Assembly: GCA_000828075.3 (NCBI GenBank)
Contig: JXCB02000027.1
Span: 1 to 64,000 of the forward strand
DNA length: 64,000 bases
From: Tolypothrix campylonemoides VB511288
GTDB lineage: Bacteria > Cyanobacteriota > Cyanobacteriia > Cyanobacteriales > Nostocaceae
Direction of reading: 5' to 3'
Numbering within the stretch: position 1 is the stretch's first letter; each line of letters opens with the position of its first letter. The notes under the pieces were generated by a model. That model was given only the letters and a program-made list of their open reading frames with translations, did no database searches and was not told where the DNA came from. This document shows, piece after piece, positions 45,659 through 55,126 of the stretch. Both the position numbers and the translations under genes were made by a program.

Positions 45659-47101
45659 ATGAACTTCTTTGATAAATTAAATCAAGTAATTTCACAAAAT
45701 CAAAGTTTACTCTTTGTAGGGTTAGACCCCAATCCAGAGATGATACCCCCGCGCTACAAATCTCAAGATATCATTTCTGGGTTACGGGATTGGTTGCAAT
45801 TTATAATTTCTGAAACAGCCGATAAAGTCTGTGCCTATAAGCCTACACTTGGATTTTATGAAGCTTTAGGCGCTCCAGGTTTAGAATTGCTACATCAAAC
45901 TCTAGCAGCTATCCCCCCTCATATTCCGATTATTTTAGATGCGAAACACAGCGATTTAAACACAAGTACTATTTTTGCTCAGACTGTGTTTGCTCAATGG
46001 AATGTAGATGCTATAACTTTGAGTCCCTATATAGGACAAGACCATGTAGCCCCTTTTTTGGTTTATCCAGATAAGGCTGTTTTTATTTTGTGCTGTACTT
46101 CTAATCCCACTGCTGTTACTTTACAGCAATATCCTTCAACAGAATCACCTTTTTATTTGCAAGTTGTCAAGGAATCAAAAAATTGGGGAACTCCAGAACA
46201 ACTGGGTTTAGAAGTGGGAACTACGAATCCTGATATTTTGGCTCGTATTCGTACACTTTCTCCCGAACGAATTATTATGGCTCGTAGCATCTGGGCAGAG
46301 GGTAACAACCTTTCCAAAATTTTAGCAGCTGGTCTAAATGCTAACGGTGATGGTCTGCTGATTCCTGTTCCTCAAGATATGTTGACACAGGAAGATTTGT
46401 CTGAGCAAGTTCAGTATTTGCAAGTAGAAGTGAATCAAGCAAAAAATGACATTACCTATGACGCTTCGAGTTGTTCTTTATGGTTGCCTGATGTTTGTTT
46501 TTTAGAACAACACCCGCTACAAGATTTGATTCTGCAACTTTATGATATTAGTTGCATTATGTTTGGGAACTATGTGCAAGCATCAGGTGCCACATTTCCT
46601 TATTATGTCGATTTACGGAAAATCATTTCTAATCCGCAAGTTTTCAATCAAGTTCTTAATGCTTATGAGGAGATTTTGAAAAGCTTAGAATTTGATAGAG
46701 TCGCAGGTATCCCTTACGGCTCTTTACCTACAGCAACTGGTTTAGCCTTACGTCTCAATTGTCCCATGATTTTCCCTCGTAAAGAAGTGAAAGCACATGG
46801 AACTCGAAGGTTAATTGAAGGTGAGTTTTCTCCTGGAGAGACGGTTGTGGTAGTTGATGATATTCTCATCAGTGGTAAAAGTGTAATGGAAGGAGCAGGA
46901 AAGTTAAAATCTGTGGGATTAAATGTCAATGACATCGTGGTCTTTATCGACCATGAACAAGGGGTGAAAAATCGGTTACAAGAAAATGGTTATCGGGGTC
47001 ATTCTGTTTTAACGATGTCGGAAATCACAGAAACCCTGTATCAAGCCGGACGAATTAATGAGGAGCAATTTTCCGCTTTGAGTGAACAATCAAATGCGTA
47101 G
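45659..47101 (+). CDS. pyrFE: Bifunctional orotidine-5'-phosphate decarboxylase / orotate phosphoribosyltransferase
   Basis: One 480-residue protein carries both last steps of UMP synthesis. Residues about 1-270 are OMP decarboxylase (LFVGLDPNP, then LDAKHSDLNTS with catalytic Lys and Asp, and IMARSIW). Residues about 285-480 are orotate phosphoribosyltransferase (PYGSLPTATGLALRL and the PRPP motif VVVVDDILISGKSVMEGA). The order decarboxylase-transferase is the reverse of the animal UMP synthase and is known from cyanobacteria and trypanosomatids. ATG at 45659. Confidence 0.94.
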   Translation: MNFFDKLNQVISQNQSLLFVGLDPNPEMIPPRYKSQDIISGLRDWLQFIISETADKVCAYKPTLGFYEALGAPGLELLHQTLAAIPPHIPIILDAKHSDLNTSTIFAQTVFAQWNVDAITLSPYIGQDHVAPFLVYPDKAVFILCCTSNPTAVTLQQYPSTESPFYLQVVKESKNWGTPEQLGLEVGTTNPDILARIRTLSPERIIMARSIWAEGNNLSKILAAGLNANGDGLLIPVPQDMLTQEDLSEQVQYLQVEVNQAKNDITYDASSCSLWLPDVCFLEQHPLQDLILQLYDISCIMFGNYVQASGATFPYYVDLRKIISNPQVFNQVLNAYEEILKSLEFDRVAGIPYGSLPTATGLALRLNCPMIFPRKEVKAHGTRRLIEGEFSPGETVVVVDDILISGKSVMEGAGKLKSVGLNVNDIVVFIDHEQGVKNRLQENGYRGHSVLTMSEITETLYQAGRINEEQFSALSEQSNA

Positions 47102-47429
47102 TACGATGTTTCTCTGTAGTCATCAAACAGTCCTGCTTTACCAAGTCGCGCCCAGAATACCCAGACCACAATCTTTGATTTGGTGATGGGATGAATGGGG
47201 AGGAGTAAGTGTTTGGGGACTGGCGACTGTTGTTGGGCAAAAATTTCCTTTCTTTGCGAGGGCTTTGTTACCCCGGACATAATTTTTCGCGTTATACCCC
47301 TCAATCCCTAATCCCCAATCCCCAGTCCCCTTCACTCTCGCTATGTTGTTCTCCCTTGCGGTGGATGTTGGTGATACGCTCTTTCTATAGGGTCTAATGT
47401 AGTGTTGCCTACTATAGGAGGTTATACTC
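47102..47429. other. Gap between pyrFE and psb35
   Basis: Holds repeated CCCCAATCCC/CTAATCCC-type short repeats (47305-47330). Reading frames here are shadows of repeats. No gene is seen; a promoter for psb35 must lie near its start. Confidence 0.5.
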
Positions 47430-47657
47430 ATGTATTTTTTCATGCAAGCAGCAGCGCAAGCAGTCAAAGAACCATACCAGTTTCCTTGGGCTTTCACAGG
47501 TGTGTATGTGATTGGCTTTATCGCTGCTGTCACCATCGGCTCAATTGCTTGGTACAACTCTAAGCGTCCCGTAGGTTGGGAAGACAAAGAGCGTCCTGAT
47601 ATTGTGCCTAAAATTGATAAAGATCCAACTCCAGGGTTGGGTGAGCCGAAGTCCTAG
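47430..47657 (+). CDS. psb35: Photosystem II assembly protein Psb35
   Basis: A 75-residue membrane protein with one helix (AFTGVYVIGFIAAVTIGSIAW) followed by the highly conserved YNSKRPVGWEDKERPD and a PTPGLGEPKS tail, typical of Psb35 (Ssl2148-type), which binds photosystem II assembly intermediates near CP47 in the thylakoid. The ATG has a strong Shine-Dalgarno AGGAGG (47417-47422) eight bases upstream. Confidence 0.9.
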   Translation: MYFFMQAAAQAVKEPYQFPWAFTGVYVIGFIAAVTIGSIAWYNSKRPVGWEDKERPDIVPKIDKDPTPGLGEPKS

Positions 47658-47817
47658 ATAGTACTGAGTTGTGAGTGTTCAAGAGCCAGTATCATAACTT
47701 CTGATTTTTTTATTTTGATAACAAAAAATAAGTGACAGAAAGACAAGTACTTACTCAAGATTCATTGCTCACAACTCAGGATTGTGTTGGATTTATTGCT
47801 CAGAACTGAAAGAACCC

Positions 47818-48240
47818 TCAGTTCTGAACCTCAACCCAACGACGGTAAAGCTTTTGAATTTGTTTGAGAATGGCGTTATGCCCAGGTTGGGTTGAATCAT
47901 TTTTGTCTGATAATTGTTGTAATTTCGTCAGGAGTCTTGCTTCTTCTGTTGCCACTTCGCCATCACTGTAAATTAAACCACTGATGGCTTCTATCAGGTT
48001 CTGGTAATCTGCTGCAGTGGGGCGATCGCCTAAATATTCCTTCACCCACTCGTCAAACTGTTCTGGCTGCACAGCAACCAATTCATGCAGCAAAGGCTGA
48101 ATTTCTGGATTTGTCGCCACGCCTTTTTCCTGAGCTATTTTGCGAAGATATTGTCTCTCTTCTGGCTGAATTCTGCCATCAATCCAAGCTGCACCAATCA
48201 GGATTTTAACCAAATTTGTCACACTGGAATTATTAACCAT
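47818..48240 (-). CDS. TerB family protein
   Basis: A 140-residue all-helical protein of the TerB (tellurite resistance/DjlA-like) family: NLVKILIGAAWIDGRIQPEE, ERQYLRKIAQEKGV and LIYSDGEVATEEARLL, with the two conserved acidic D-G-x-(I/V) loops. Members bind metal or act as stress-linked scaffolds at membranes. ATG 48240 has GAGG eight bases upstream. No ter operon partners are present. Confidence 0.85.
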   Translation of the reverse strand: MVNNSSVTNLVKILIGAAWIDGRIQPEERQYLRKIAQEKGVATNPEIQPLLHELVAVQPEQFDEWVKEYLGDRPTAADYQNLIEAISGLIYSDGEVATEEARLLTKLQQLSDKNDSTQPGHNAILKQIQKLYRRWVEVQN

Positions 48241-48349
48241 GTGTTTTTCCTCAAGGAATTAAGAATTGGGAATTGCTCTTCTTCCCTATTTTCCCTATTC
48301 CTCATTCCTCCTTCACGGAAAAATATGACATTTTAAATAGTATTTACCC

Positions 48350-49744
48350 TTAATTCTTGGTTTTTCTTAAGCGCACCATAAAAAAGCCATCCATGTCTTG
48401 TCGGTGGGGCAAAACTTTCATCCAGCCTTGTGGAGTGGAGTACGCAGCAGCAGGAGAATCCACACTCGGAGGCTCTATTTCCCAATTTGGATTCTCAGCC
48501 AGAAATGACGCAACCACATCTTCGTTCTCTTTTGGATGCAGCGTACAGGTGGAATAAACAAGAACACCATATTGCTTGACAAAATTCGATGTATGTGCAA
48601 TTAATTGTTTTTGAAGCAGCGAGAGTTCTTCCACAGTTTCTGGTGTCTGCCGCCAACGAGCATCAGCATGGCGGTGTAAAGTCCCCAAACCAGAGCATGG
48701 AGCATCCAGTAATACGCGGTGAGCAGTGTTTTCAAAGTGGGGCAGATTACGGCTGTCACCGGTACAAATTTCAATAGATTTTAACTTTAGCCGTTGAGCA
48801 TTTTTTTGCAGTTTGACGAGGCGCGAGGAAGTGCGATCGCAAGCAAAAATTTTCCCTGTATCCCTCATTAACTCTGCAATGTGAGTTGTTTTACCCCCTG
48901 GTGCAGCACAAGCATCTATCACCACCTCACCTGGTTGCGGGTCGAGTAAATGAGTCACCAACTGGGCGCTACTATCTTGTACAGTCCACCAACCCTCGTT
49001 ATAACCAGGCAGATTTTGAATAGGACCAGCGTTACTGATCAATCGTAAAGCTTGCGGTAGGTGAGGAACACGTTGAAACTCAACACCAGCAGATGACAAC
49101 GCCGTCTCAACTTTTTCTATTGAAGTGTGAAGGGGATTTATCCGCAGGTCAATTGTAGGAGTTTTGTTCATCCATAAGCAAAGTTGTTCTGTTTCTGCCA
49201 AACCGAATTGTTCCACCCAAACTTGAATAATCCAGTCAGGAAAGCTGTATAAAATACCCAAGCGTTCCACGGGGTCAGAAAATTCAAGAGACAAGAAAGA
49301 AGATAGAAAACTTTCTTCATTCTTGATTGTTCCATCTTCTTTCTTTGCCAAACGAACATATTGCCGCAATAAACCATTGACAAAACCCGTCAGTCCAGAA
49401 AAGCCATTCTCTCTGGCAAGTTGGACGGTAGTATTTACAGCAGCACTTTCAGGAATTCGTTCCTGATACTGTAGTTGGTACAAGCCCAAATGCAGAATCG
49501 TACGGAGGTCTTTTGGCTGTTGGTGAGATTTCTTTTTACCTAATTGGTCGATCAGGGCGTCGAGGGTACGCTGTCTTCTGGTACAGCCATAAACTAATTC
49601 TGTGACAAGGCGGCGATCGCTATCAGGTAGATTTGCTTTTTGCAGCACTCTATCTAGGGCAATGTCAGCATAAGCCCCCTTGTGAACGTCTCGCAAGGCA
49701 ATAAAAGCTAGTTGACGGGGGGATGTGAGCAATTCAAAATTCAA
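48350..49744 (-). CDS. rsmB: 16S rRNA (cytosine-967-C5)-methyltransferase
   Basis: RsmB/Sun enzyme that methylates C967 of 16S rRNA. Domains: NusB-like RNA-binding (about 5-150, SPRQLAFIALRDVHKGAYAD), then the SAM fold with AAPGGKTTHIAELM, LLDAPCSGLGTLHRHADARW and catalytic YSTCTLHPKENE. The 464-residue length is usual. The listed start is a TTG inside a TTCAAAA heptamer repeat; no ATG/GTG is available before the conserved SPRQ, so the repeat may supply the start or the first codons are replaced. Confidence 0.93.
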   Translation of the reverse strand: MNFELLTSPRQLAFIALRDVHKGAYADIALDRVLQKANLPDSDRRLVTELVYGCTRRQRTLDALIDQLGKKKSHQQPKDLRTILHLGLYQLQYQERIPESAAVNTTVQLARENGFSGLTGFVNGLLRQYVRLAKKEDGTIKNEESFLSSFLSLEFSDPVERLGILYSFPDWIIQVWVEQFGLAETEQLCLWMNKTPTIDLRINPLHTSIEKVETALSSAGVEFQRVPHLPQALRLISNAGPIQNLPGYNEGWWTVQDSSAQLVTHLLDPQPGEVVIDACAAPGGKTTHIAELMRDTGKIFACDRTSSRLVKLQKNAQRLKLKSIEICTGDSRNLPHFENTAHRVLLDAPCSGLGTLHRHADARWRQTPETVEELSLLQKQLIAHTSNFVKQYGVLVYSTCTLHPKENEDVVASFLAENPNWEIEPPSVDSPAAAYSTPQGWMKVLPHRQDMDGFFMVRLRKTKN

Positions 49745-49760
49745 AATTCAAAATTCAAAA
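49732..49760. repeat. Heptamer repeat (TTCAAAA)n at the rsmB start
   Basis: Four copies of the 7-base unit. The repeat overlaps the only plausible start codon of rsmB (TTG at 49744). Copy-number change in this array would move or remove the start. Confidence 0.8.
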
Positions 49761-49963
49761 TTGGACAAGCCAATGGTAGCAAGTATCCTAGCGGTCTTGC
49801 TTAGACCTATTGCGGAATGTGAGTTCCATCTGTGTCCATCTGTGGTTAATTATTCTTTTTTTTGGAATGAATGCAAGAAGTCTCTTCATGCGATGAGGTG
49901 CGCTTACGTGACCGTAACGCACCCTGGTTGGATGAAAATAAGCTTTAAGTTACTTTACAAGCT

Positions 49964-51412
49964 TTAACTCAAGTACACAGTGTCAACCTGGACGAGTTCA
50001 AACTCACAAGCCCTAGAAGCAGGTTCTACGGTAAATGGCTCAAAAGTTACTAAAGGTAAAAATGTGGGGTTTTGCAATAGTTCTTTTGCTAGCAAGAATC
50101 CAGCAATTGTCCAAGTTTGATATTTTCTGGCTTGTTTGCCCATCAGTCGCCCTTTCTTACCGTCGTAATACTCTGCCCATTCGTCTAGATGCAAGCGTGA
50201 TTCTGCAATTTCAATAGCCTTGTGTGCAAGCTCCATTCTATTGGTTTTTACAGCAGCCGCTGACAACAACCACAATAAGACCGGCCAACTTCCACCATTG
50301 TGATAGGACCAAGGTCTATTTTTGGGGTCACATCCAGTGACAATTCTATACTCTTCGTTTTCCAAAGCTGGGAAACAAATTTTCATGGGCATATCTCCCA
50401 CCAAGTCATCCCATCTCTCGTCGATGAGATTCATAATTGCTTGTGATTGCTCTTCACTCGTTAGATCTGAGATAACAGCGACCAAGTTTCCTAAAGAAAA
50501 GAAGCGAGTATCTAGCTGTGAAGGTCCAACATTACCAACGAGAAAACCACCTTTTTTTGGCAGCCATTTGTCCAATTCGTAATAGGGTAGGGAATCTGCA
50601 TATATATTGAAGGGATTAGCTGCAGCTTTGCCATACTCTTCACTCTTGAAGCGATAAATCTTGTTTAAGCGATGAAGATCCATCCAATAATACTGGCGAA
50701 TATGAGTCCGTAGAAGCGGTAAGCGATTATCGATCGCTGTCACAATATCTTCGTTACCCTGACAAATCAGCAGTTCTCTAGCAGCACGCAATGCAGCAAA
50801 AAATAGAGCTTGAATTTCTAAGGGATGCCCATAGATACCCATACGACGGTCAATCATACAAGCGCCGTCTGGAACCAAGATCGTTGGGTACATATCAAAC
50901 CGAGTTGCCAAACACAGCTCCATAATTAATCTCAGACCGTGTTGAAACTGAGGTTGATAAGCCAGAGAAAAATCTTTTGTAGCAACTACATAAGCACGCA
51001 ACAAAATCACCCACCACAAGCAGGAATCAACAGGTGTGACTCGCGCAATAGCGTGTTCCCCAAAATCTGCTTCTAGATATTCTTCCTCACCGTCACAGAC
51101 AACTTTAAAGCTAGCCGGCATTAAACCTCGACCCGGCTTATAAGCATCTAATTGCCTTTCTTTAGGCTGTAACTTTAAGGTTTCTTCTAAAAAGTTGCGG
51201 ACAATATCCGTTCTACCTTTCATCAGAAAAATGAGAGCAGAAGATACAAAATCCCGAACAAAACACTGATCGTAATTCAACGCTTCTACTGTTGCATCAT
51301 AAGCAGCTACTGTCCCTACAGGACGACCTTTATAATAAAGAATCGACTTTTCTAGCGCTGTCCACGCCTGTTGTTCTATACTTTCACTCGATACCAAGCC
51401 ATCTAATTGCAT
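49964..51412 (-). CDS. Alkaline/neutral invertase (GH100)
   Basis: A 482-residue cytosolic sucrose hydrolase of glycoside hydrolase family 100. Seen are [73 protein letters not shown] and [18 protein letters not shown], all conserved in cyanobacterial Inv and plant A/N-Inv. There is no signal peptide. ATG 51412 has AAAGGAG about eleven bases upstream. It divides sucrose to glucose and fructose, relevant in filamentous cyanobacteria where sucrose feeds heterocysts (that role is from the family). Confidence 0.93.
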   Translation of the reverse strand: MQLDGLVSSESIEQQAWTALEKSILYYKGRPVGTVAAYDATVEALNYDQCFVRDFVSSALIFLMKGRTDIVRNFLEETLKLQPKERQLDAYKPGRGLMPASFKVVCDGEEEYLEADFGEHAIARVTPVDSCLWWVILLRAYVVATKDFSLAYQPQFQHGLRLIMELCLATRFDMYPTILVPDGACMIDRRMGIYGHPLEIQALFFAALRAARELLICQGNEDIVTAIDNRLPLLRTHIRQYYWMDLHRLNKIYRFKSEEYGKAAANPFNIYADSLPYYELDKWLPKKGGFLVGNVGPSQLDTRFFSLGNLVAVISDLTSEEQSQAIMNLIDERWDDLVGDMPMKICFPALENEEYRIVTGCDPKNRPWSYHNGGSWPVLLWLLSAAAVKTNRMELAHKAIEIAESRLHLDEWAEYYDGKKGRLMGKQARKYQTWTIAGFLLAKELLQNPTFLPLVTFEPFTVEPASRACEFELVQVDTVYLS

Positions 51413-52958
51413 TGTAGGGAAAACTCCTTTTATTTAGTCAATTGTGGTTTTGTTGTAGATGCACCAATGATGAAGTTATTGCTGCTATTCTCATCATAAC
51501 AATGCTGATTAATTGTTAATTTAATAGCAAATACCAACCACTACACAATAAATACAGCAAAAACGGCTCTTGCTGCTCATTTTTCGCGGCTTAATTGAGA
51601 GTTATTTTATTTGGGTTAATTATCTCTTTACTAAATGAAAGCCGTTGTTTTCTTTTAGTTCAAACAGTCGCATAAATCTATTTTTTCATGATATGTTGCT
51701 CTGTTTGAAATCCAAGAACTTGGTTTTACCAAACAAATACATATCTCAGGTACTATGTAATGTTTGCATCATTTTGATGTTTTTATTAAGTAATTATACC
51801 TAAAATTAAAAGAGATAATTTGGATTATGAATGAAAAAAATGAAATAATTTGACCACGCCTATATGATAAGAATTTATAACAAATTTTCACAAGATGCAA
51901 TATGGTTTTTAACTTTCTTTTTCACAGTTTAAGAAAGGCTGTTTATTTTACCTCAATTCCTCTTTAATGGCGAGCTTGTAATAGGTAAAAGAGATAAAAC
52001 AGATAACATAAAGCGTAGAAAAGTACAGGCAGAATACAGGTTTTCCGCGCTGGCTTGCAGAAAAATTCATAAGCAACATAGGTGAAGATAAAGTAACTTT
52101 TGAAACAGCAAAAATTTTGTAACTTGTTTTGAAAAAAGTAACAAAGCTGTGTGATTTGGCAGTTTAGAAGACAGCCAAATCTAATTTTTGTTTAACAGCA
52201 TTCGACACCCATTCGCCAAGTACTCCATTGTTTACTGAATCCTTACCAAAAACAGGGATTTTCACCATTGATCTGACTGCTTTGTCCAAAGGTAACAAAG
52301 CAATAACAGCTAGCTGTGTGCCAAAGTGCAGCAGCTAACGGTGTAAGGTATTGAACAAGTGTAAGCACCCGTAAAAGTAGACCTTAGGAACAGATGCATA
52401 CCGCTTTTCTAGGATGACGGCATAACCTTTGGGTACTTCCTCTACAGGAGAATCCTATTCTATTACACTGATTCAATGGAAAATGTGATTTAAAAGTCTA
52501 CCTTGAAATCTAGCACTGTGCAGCTTAACCCGCTCTGTAAGAGTGACCAAGACTCATTTTATCTCGAATCACTTCTGTACAAATCATTACAGTGGATGAG
52601 AAAGTTTGTAACTTACTGCACAAAATTCATTATTAGGCACACCCTTATAAGTACTGATTAAGAATTCTTTATGATTTTTTGCATGAGTGTTAACTAAAAT
52701 CACGAGAAGAAACAGTATCTATATATACAGAATAACTTAAGATAAATATTTTTGTTCAGTAAGAATCCGTAAATTATCTGAAACTTATTGTAAAGCTTCT
52801 GTAAAGTTAGAGGTTGAAATTTTTGCTCATCATTTAAGTAAATTCCCTCTCGTATATTTATCTTCTTTTTTTAGTAATTAAGTATAAATAAGCATCACGA
52901 AACACATTTTGCCAGTGATAACTAATTTCTTTGCAATACTTAACACTTCAAAAGTGCA
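51413..52958. other. 1.5-kb gene-poor region
   Basis: AT-rich DNA upstream of the invertase gene. The only protein-like signal is the broken minus-strand frame at 52164-52454. Elsewhere no frame over 60 codons, no large repeat and no RNA gene was recognised. The region ends at the IS630-type element. Confidence 0.6.
52164..52454 (-). pseudogene. Possible pseudogene fragment, unknown family
   Basis: A frame of 97 codons reads as protein-like but is bounded on the left by TAG and broken inside by another TAG at 52335-52337. The two parts, DSPVEEVPKGYAVILEKRYA... and ...LAVIALLPLDKAVRSMVK with ...NNGVLGEWVSNAVKQKLDLA, lie in the same frame and end in a TAA. The last 34 codons begin with an ATG (52268) and might be a short gene. 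The family is not recognised. Confidence 0.35.
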
Positions 52959-52968
52959 TATAGGAATC

Positions 52969-53514
52969 CTAATTGATTTTTGAAAAAACTCCGTACATCT
53001 GAAGACTGGCGAAATCAAATGTACTGTGCCGAATGAACCACTCAAACATCCACTTTAGATGCGGGAATGTTGGAATTAATGCACAAAAGCGTCGAACCCA
53101 TGTTTTTGCTTGCAACCAAATATCTTCAATCGGATTTTGCGTAGGGCAATTGGGAGCAAAACGAACACAATGTATTTTCCGTTGCTCGGCTGGTAAATCA
53201 AGATTTACCTCGGACAAAAAATCTCGAATTTCTTTGGAACGATGGTAGCTCGCACCATCCCAAAAAATCAGCAATCTTTGTTCCTTCGATTCAGCTAGTA
53301 AATGTCGTAGGTAGTCGATGGTATTTTTTGAGTTTCCTGCTTCATAAGCTTTGAGAATCAACTTTCCTTCCAGGTAGTCAACAGCACCATAATATGTCTG
53401 CTTTTCTCGCTCGTTAACTACTGGAACTGCTATTTCTTGGTCACTTCTCCCCCATACATAACCACTTAAATCTCCCCACATTAAATGACACTCATCTATT
53501 AGCAGCACTCTCAA
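52969..53514 (-). CDS. IS630-type transposase, catalytic part (OrfB)
   Basis: 181 residues from a TTG-like position, but normally made by -1 frameshift from the frame at 53511-54089. The DDE catalytic residues are visible in RVLLIDECHLMWG (D), LIFWDGASYHRSK (D) and NCPTQNPIEDIW (E). The stop falls within the left inverted repeat. Independent translation is unlikely since no Shine-Dalgarno precedes 53514. Confidence 0.9.
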   Translation of the reverse strand: MRVLLIDECHLMWGDLSGYVWGRSDQEIAVPVVNEREKQTYYGAVDYLEGKLILKAYEAGNSKNTIDYLRHLLAESKEQRLLIFWDGASYHRSKEIRDFLSEVNLDLPAEQRKIHCVRFAPNCPTQNPIEDIWLQAKTWVRRFCALIPTFPHLKWMFEWFIRHSTFDFASLQMYGVFSKIN

Positions 53515-54089
53515 CTTTCCAGATTCGATTTCCTCTCGGCTATCTGCCAGCAGTGTTTCAATCTCTTTTTTTTTTCTTCAACAGCATCCGGATTTCCTTT
53601 AGGGTTCAGTTTAGTGGTTTTCTTCCAACTAATTCCTGCTGCGTTGAACAAATCATAGTAACTTTGTTTTGACTCATAAATCACATCATACTCAAAGGCT
53701 AGTTTATATTCTAGTTCCCCCAGTTCCCAAAAATCCTTGGTTTGTAACCAACTCAATACCTGTTCTCTTTGTTCGCTACTTAAGTAACTTTTTTTGCCTT
53801 TGTGATTTAAGCGCAGTCCATCTATTCCGTACTGTTCATAGGCTTGCTTCCAGCCTGTTATCGAACCCAGTGACACATCTAAAATTGTTTGAATTTCTTC
53901 ATACAAATAACCTTGATAAACCAACTTTACTGCCAGCGCTTTCCTTACCTCACGGGCATTTGGACGAAGAGCTATAAATTCCTGTAGTTCTGCGATCGCA
54001 TTACTATGTGCCTCTTGAGATGGGAATACCGTCGCTGTCACGAATGGTGCCGGGGGGAGTATTGCAGTTTGTAGATACTGGTTTATCAT
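53511..54089 (-). CDS. IS630-type transposase, DNA-binding part (OrfA)
   Basis: 192 residues. The helix-turn-helix region (about 35-110) contains REVRKALAVKLVYQGYLYEE and IQTILDVSLGSITGWKQAYE, ending in YGIDGLRLNHKGKK. A winged-helix follows (SSEQREQVLSWLQTKDFWEL). The zero frame ends shortly after an A10 run; slipping by -1 there continues into the catalytic frame as KKKEIETLLADSREEIESGK. ATG at 54089. Confidence 0.9.
   Translation of the reverse strand: MINQYLQTAILPPAPFVTATVFPSQEAHSNAIAELQEFIALRPNAREVRKALAVKLVYQGYLYEEIQTILDVSLGSITGWKQAYEQYGIDGLRLNHKGKKSYLSSEQREQVLSWLQTKDFWELGELEYKLAFEYDVIYESKQSYYDLFNAAGISWKKTTKLNPKGNPDAVEEKKKRLKHCWQIAERKSNLES
53565..53575 (-). promoter_or_regulatory. Programmed -1 frameshift site (A AAA AAG)
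   Basis: On the coding strand ten A followed by G; in the zero frame this gives the classical slippery A-AAA-AAG. A -1 slip joins OrfA and OrfB in frame, giving a single DDE transposase. This is a known strategy in IS630 and related elements. Confidence 0.85.
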
Positions 54090-54164
54090 TTGTATGCTCT
54101 TACACTTTTACACCCAACCGTATTCTCTCGTAATCTTTTTCAAAAATCAAATAGGATTCCTATA

Positions 54165-54575
54165 TTTATTAGTTTTCAAGCGAAAAACTAGAGAGCAACC
54201 AGTTTTTGTGGGAAAAGTAAGAAAGTTAATTTATATACAGTTGATATTTGTCGAATAAGTAAAAAATAACTTTTTCTTCTGTACTAACTTGCAGGGGCAA
54301 ATATAGCGCTTCTCGTTTGGATGAAGTAATTATTTATCTGTGTCCATCTGTGTCCATCTGTGGTTCTTATTTCTTGATGTATTATTACACTCAACACCAG
54401 AATCGCTATAATTAGAGACCAATCATTTGTATCAAGCATTTCCTGAAATCGTATAAGCGGTTGGATGTTAGGCAGGAATCTGTTGAGGGGTAGAGGTTGG
54501 TTGGTGTGTTAGCTACTGGTAACGTAGCAATACAATATTAATATTCTGAATTGATATCCTGATGAAAATCAACCG
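54165..54575. other. Gap with short repeats
   Basis: Carries three tandem CTGTGTCCAT-type units (about 54339-54366), a repeat also present near 49829. The rest is AT rich. No gene is seen; promoter region of the GNAT gene. Confidence 0.5.
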
Positions 54576-55124
54576 ATGCTTGTTGATGTCACAACCTGGT
54601 ATCTAGAAATGTTAGACCCTAGGCACTTCCGCCCTGCCTTTTCTGACAATTCCAAGCTACTTATAACACGGGCTGAAGTTCCCTCTCCTGAATTCAGTCG
54701 ATTTCTCTATAGCAGTGTAGGTGGTGACTGGTATTGGATAGACCGCTTAGACTGGACTTACAGCCGATGGCTAGAATACCTAGAGAACCCAGAGCTACAA
54801 ACTTGGGTTGCTTATGTCTCAGGTACACCAGCAGGTTACATTGAACTAGAATCACAGTTGGACAATAATGTCAAGATAGCCTATTTCGGTATCTTACGGC
54901 AGTTTCGGGGGCAGCGCATAGGAGGACACTTGCTGAGTTTTGGAGTCAAGCAAGCGTGGGCAATGGGGGCACAGCGAGTGTGGGTACATACCTGTAGCTT
55001 GGATGGACCGTATGCACTGGCTAATTATCAGGCACGGGGTTTTCAAATTTACAACGAGGAGACCCACACCAAAGAGTTGCCAGACGAACCAATTGGTCCT
55101 TGGGTGGGAGCGTATCGTACTTAG
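54576..55124 (+). CDS. GNAT family N-acetyltransferase
   Basis: A 182-residue acetyltransferase. Motif A is seen in KIAYFGILRQFRGQRIGGHL (about residues 100-119, with the RGQRIG acyl-CoA loop), followed by VWVHTCSLDGPYALANYQAR and GFQIYNEETH (motif B). The N-terminus has the FSRFLYSSVGGDWYWIDRLD stretch seen in a GNAT subgroup. Substrate unknown. It converges on the WD40/J-domain gene with only 2 bases between the stops. Confidence 0.88.
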   Translation: MLVDVTTWYLEMLDPRHFRPAFSDNSKLLITRAEVPSPEFSRFLYSSVGGDWYWIDRLDWTYSRWLEYLENPELQTWVAYVSGTPAGYIELESQLDNNVKIAYFGILRQFRGQRIGGHLLSFGVKQAWAMGAQRVWVHTCSLDGPYALANYQARGFQIYNEETHTKELPDEPIGPWVGAYRT

Positions 55125-55126
55125 CT

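Larger units (their letters stand above)
52959..54164 (-). mobile_element. IS630-family insertion sequence
   Basis: A complete 1.2-kb element with ~29-bp inverted repeats: TATAGGAATCCTAATTGATT at the left and AATCAAATAGGATTCCTATA at the right, differing at one position. Two overlapping transposase frames are joined by an A-run frameshift signal. TA flanks both ends, as usual for IS630/Tc1-type elements. The same ends define the MITE at 24717-24866 and the solo end near 43862. Confidence 0.9.

Noticed and set aside
47041-47587. Minus-strand frames of 61-149 codons over the pyrFE end and psb35 start
   Set aside because: Opposite to a clear psb35 gene with strong Shine-Dalgarno; composition follows CCCCAATCCC-type repeats.
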